Source of the DNA: Phoronis australis
Lineage: Eukaryota > Phoronida > Phoronidae
Assembly: GCA_002633005.1 (NCBI GenBank)
Contig: NMRA01000057.1
Span: forward strand, 59,512-92,727
DNA: 33,216 bases
Reading direction: 5' to 3'
Positions 30,550-33,216 of the stretch are shown piece by piece. Each line of letters starts with the position of its first letter. The first letter of the stretch is position 1. The notes beneath the pieces were generated by a model. The model saw only the letters and a list, made by a program, of their open reading frames with translations. It searched no databases and was not told the DNA's origin. Made by a program: the position numbers and the translations under genes.

Positions 30550-33216
30550 AATCGATGCAGATGTGGGGCACACTGTATAACATTGTGCTTTTAATTCGTC
30601 ATGAAATGAGTAACGAAAAACCTGCGACTTAATCCAGTAAGGCTACGTGTGCGTGCAAAGTCTCGTGAGTCACTTGCAATAAAAAAGTATGCGACATGAA
30701 TTTCAATTGCTATTTTCTCACATAACTCAACAATTAAGTGGAGCATCTTATCACTTTCAGTGGCGGCTATTTTGCAAGTTTGAGCTATTCGGTCGTGCAA
30801 GGATTTTAGAGGCGTTTCTGGTCAATTTAGAATCTATTACTTATTCTTAACTACTTAGATTGTTTTCTCGATAGCTCTGGAAACGATATAGTAATTTTTC
30901 AAATTTGAAGGACTGCGACATCTATAGAGTACAGAAGCAATACAAAAGGACGGTGACACCCGGAAATCCATTTGTCTGGTTGGCTCCTTCGTTAAAGTCT
31001 AGATGGTGTGATAGCTTCATGTTGATGCAGAACAACTCAGTCAATACTGTAAACATTTGTCGCAGGGCACGGCTAAGTGATATACACTCGGGAACTCAAT
31101 GGTCGTCCGCCTAAGCATAAAACCAGTTTGTTGTTGTACTCGCCCAATTATTCAACTTCAAAGTTATGCTCTGAATAGGATTTGATTTAACTCTCACAAA
31201 TATATAGCATTCGTGGATTCAATGTTTTTCTTTTATTTATGCCGAGTTGTTTCAACTGTACATTGCTTTTCGGCAGCCATTTTATAATAACTCCTATGGT
31301 CGGCATACATGTATGCTGCCGCTTTTTGAAAGAACAGAAAACCACTCAGAAAAAGGCCAAGAAAATAGTGGAAAGTGATTTAAAACAAATCTAGTTCAAC
31401 CAAAACTGTTTTACTGGTACGATATCGATTTTTAAATCGATTAAATTTGGTTCAGAATTTCAGTTCTGGAAAATAAATCGCAATTGTTTTACTCTAGGTA
31501 GACCTTACTTATTTTCTATTTGTGACCTCTATATTTGACTATTTGCTCTTGTTTTTCTTAACACCACTTACCTCTGCTGTCTTTCTTGTTCTTTTCAGTT
31601 ATTCTTCATTCTCTGTTAACACCTTTCCAGTCAAAACAGAGAACTGTAACACTTTGAGACTTGGTTGGCGGAAGTTGATCATTGAACCTCGATACAGTTG
31701 TTCTAATAAATTACCCAATATCTTATTGTTTGATTTTTTCTCACCTTTAACAGGCAATCATAAATAAATAAATAAATACCGAGATTGCATTTACATTTTA
31801 TTGCTCAATCTCTTCTTTTATTTTTAATTATGTCATGCTGTGTTGTATGTAACAATGCAACACAGTGAGATAAAGTTAATGTTTACTTTATTAGTTGCCA
31901 TTCTCTATCAATTCGAGTATTTTAATTTTCTTCAAATAAATTCAAAATGCCTGAACCAAAAATTTCAACATCATTGTTGACCTCAGTACTGTGTTTTGCA
32001 ATAAAAAACTAGTGAATAATGTTTTGATGACCAACGCGTAGGCCGAAGCTGTTAAGCACCCAGCGTGTTGCATTTGTCTGCTGCGTTTTTCCCTTCGCCT
32101 AATAGGGCCCGGTCTCCAATCTCCGTACTCAAGACTATACTCGCGATTTCATACTCAAAATCGTGCTCACTGAAGTCGTACTCAAAAAAGCGTATCTAAT
32201 GTCATATTTCGAGTAGACTCCAAACGTACTCAAATCTGACACTCATACTCGAGTTGCTATGGAACTCGTTATGATGTGAAATGCAAAGCCGCGCTGATTC
32301 ATCGCTCCCGATTGGAATAGACCACCCCAAGAACTAGGCCTACATTATCGTCTGCTGTCGCTACAACTACAAGAGTATGTTTATAACATGGAATTCTGAG
32401 TGTTCTGTAACTGTTCTTCATTTTTTAGTTTCAAAAATGTTCTTATGCCATTTCTTTGATACATTTGGCAATTATTAAGCTTTACTTCTTGAGTTCCTCA
32501 CCCAGTCCCGAAAATGTGTTAAGAAATTTGTAACAGCTTATCACATCACATATCTGTTGCTAATTTAGTCTTGACATAAAACCCATTGCTGTGTAGGCCT
32601 ACGCTGATTCTTTGTATTTTACGGTAAGTTGACATTTGGCACGTGAGTTAAAAAACAATACTTGTGCAGGCATTCAGAGTTCACCAGTGTCAGTGAACGG
32701 GACGAGACGTCTACTTAGAAATCGGCAAACAAAATCTGGAATTCCATTTGGGGATTGAGGAATTATAGATGACTAAGTTATGATGAAAAATGTACCTGAC
32801 AGGGAAGCGAACTGTTTTTATCTTCCCTCCCCTCCTTTGGAAACCCTACAAAACGTAGGCACACATACCGAAATAAGGGCAGCACAAACTTCTCACACGA
32901 CTTTTCCCACAACTGCTTTCGACGCTTGTTATGACTCGCCGACAAAGGATTACAATGCGCCAGTTGCCAGGAATTGGAGAGGTAGAATGGCGGCCATAAC
33001 ATACAGTGATACGGCGGGTTAATAAGGTGAAGAATAAGAAGATTTAAGATGAAAACTATTATCTCTGAACTGAAATTGAAGTGCTGAGATACGGTAAGAG
33101 GACTTATTTTTTTAGATTTGCTGTGTTTCTTGGTTCCCTTTCGATATTTTGTTCTCTGGCTCGTATTTATTTTCGAGTACGATTTCAAGCACACTGCCAT
33201 ACCAAACTTGAAATTT
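30550..33216 (+). other. Probable intron 1 of Ly6 gene 2, no other gene recognised
   Basis: If gene 2 is intact this is intron sequence. It holds an AAATAAATAAATAAAT run near 31765, a perfect 14-bp palindrome GCATACATGTATGC at 31303-31316, and the degenerate TACTC repeats listed separately. Frames at 31522-31767 and 32778-33200 have no recognisable domain or splice context. Confidence 0.5.
32136..32262. repeat. Degenerate TACTCAAA minisatellite
   Basis: CGTACTCAAG, TATACTCGCG, CATACTCAAAATCGTGCTCA, CGTACTCAAAAAAGCG, CGTACTCAAATC and CATACTCGAG occur within about 125 bp at irregular steps of 14-60 bp. It is likely a decayed tandem repeat. Confidence 0.55.

Noticed and set aside
32778-33200. 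140-codon minus-strand frame near the right edge
   Set aside because: Low-complexity basic stretch followed by unrecognised sequence; no homology, promoter or splice evidence.

Overview
This is an animal nuclear window: AT-rich, intron-bearing and dense in transposable-element remnants. Spliced genes with GT/AG junctions and TATA-type promoters, non-LTR retrotransposon tails with a C-terminal zinc finger, a Helitron, HIRAN-like and Myb/SANT-like gene fragments and many TIR elements together suggest a marine invertebrate, most likely a cnidarian such as a coral. That taxonomic call is an inference from repeat flavour and is not proven.

The only gene that looks intact is a small secreted Ly6/uPAR (three-finger) protein on the + strand. 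It has three coding exons (7369-7429, 10832-10963, 12622-12803), both introns are phase 1, and the product is 124 residues. A TATA box and initiator lie upstream and a poly(A) signal lies just after the stop. A second member starts at 29581 with a near-identical signal-peptide exon and the same promoter architecture. Its later exons are not visible and probably lie past the right edge. Both introns and flanks have served as landing sites for mobile DNA.

Layout. Positions 1-2420 hold a decayed block (copy A), with a HIRAN-type gene fragment on the minus strand. A better-preserved HIRAN-like exon lies at 4503-4748, followed by an inverted copy of part of block A. Positions 7200-12830 carry Ly6 gene 1, whose first intron holds a 1.32-kb TIR element built around a dimeric tandem repeat. 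Positions 12985-13330 carry a LINE 3' tail. Positions 13575-16870 carry copy B, the direct-repeat partner of copy A, interrupted by a 1.32-kb TA-flanked TIR element. A dead Helitron on the minus strand starts at a clean CTAG terminus at 16943 and runs to beyond 21.0 kb. A Myb/SANT-like fragment follows at 21.87-22.21 kb. A TIR element containing a 164-bp palindrome and a tRNA-like sequence spans 22.27-23.33 kb. A foldback element with about 0.9-kb arms spans 24.87-27.39 kb. Two fused LINE fragments lie at 27.9-29.1 kb, and Ly6 gene 2 begins near 29.4 kb.

Two paralogue comparisons inside the window act as internal controls. Copy A shows the empty site of the element in copy B, and intron 1 of Ly6 gene 1 shows the empty TTAA site of an element in intron 1 of gene 2. 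The arrangement (A block, Ly6 gene, B block, insertions, Ly6 gene) fits an old tandem duplication of a Ly6 locus later expanded by transposons. No prokaryotic features, CRISPR arrays or rRNA were seen.
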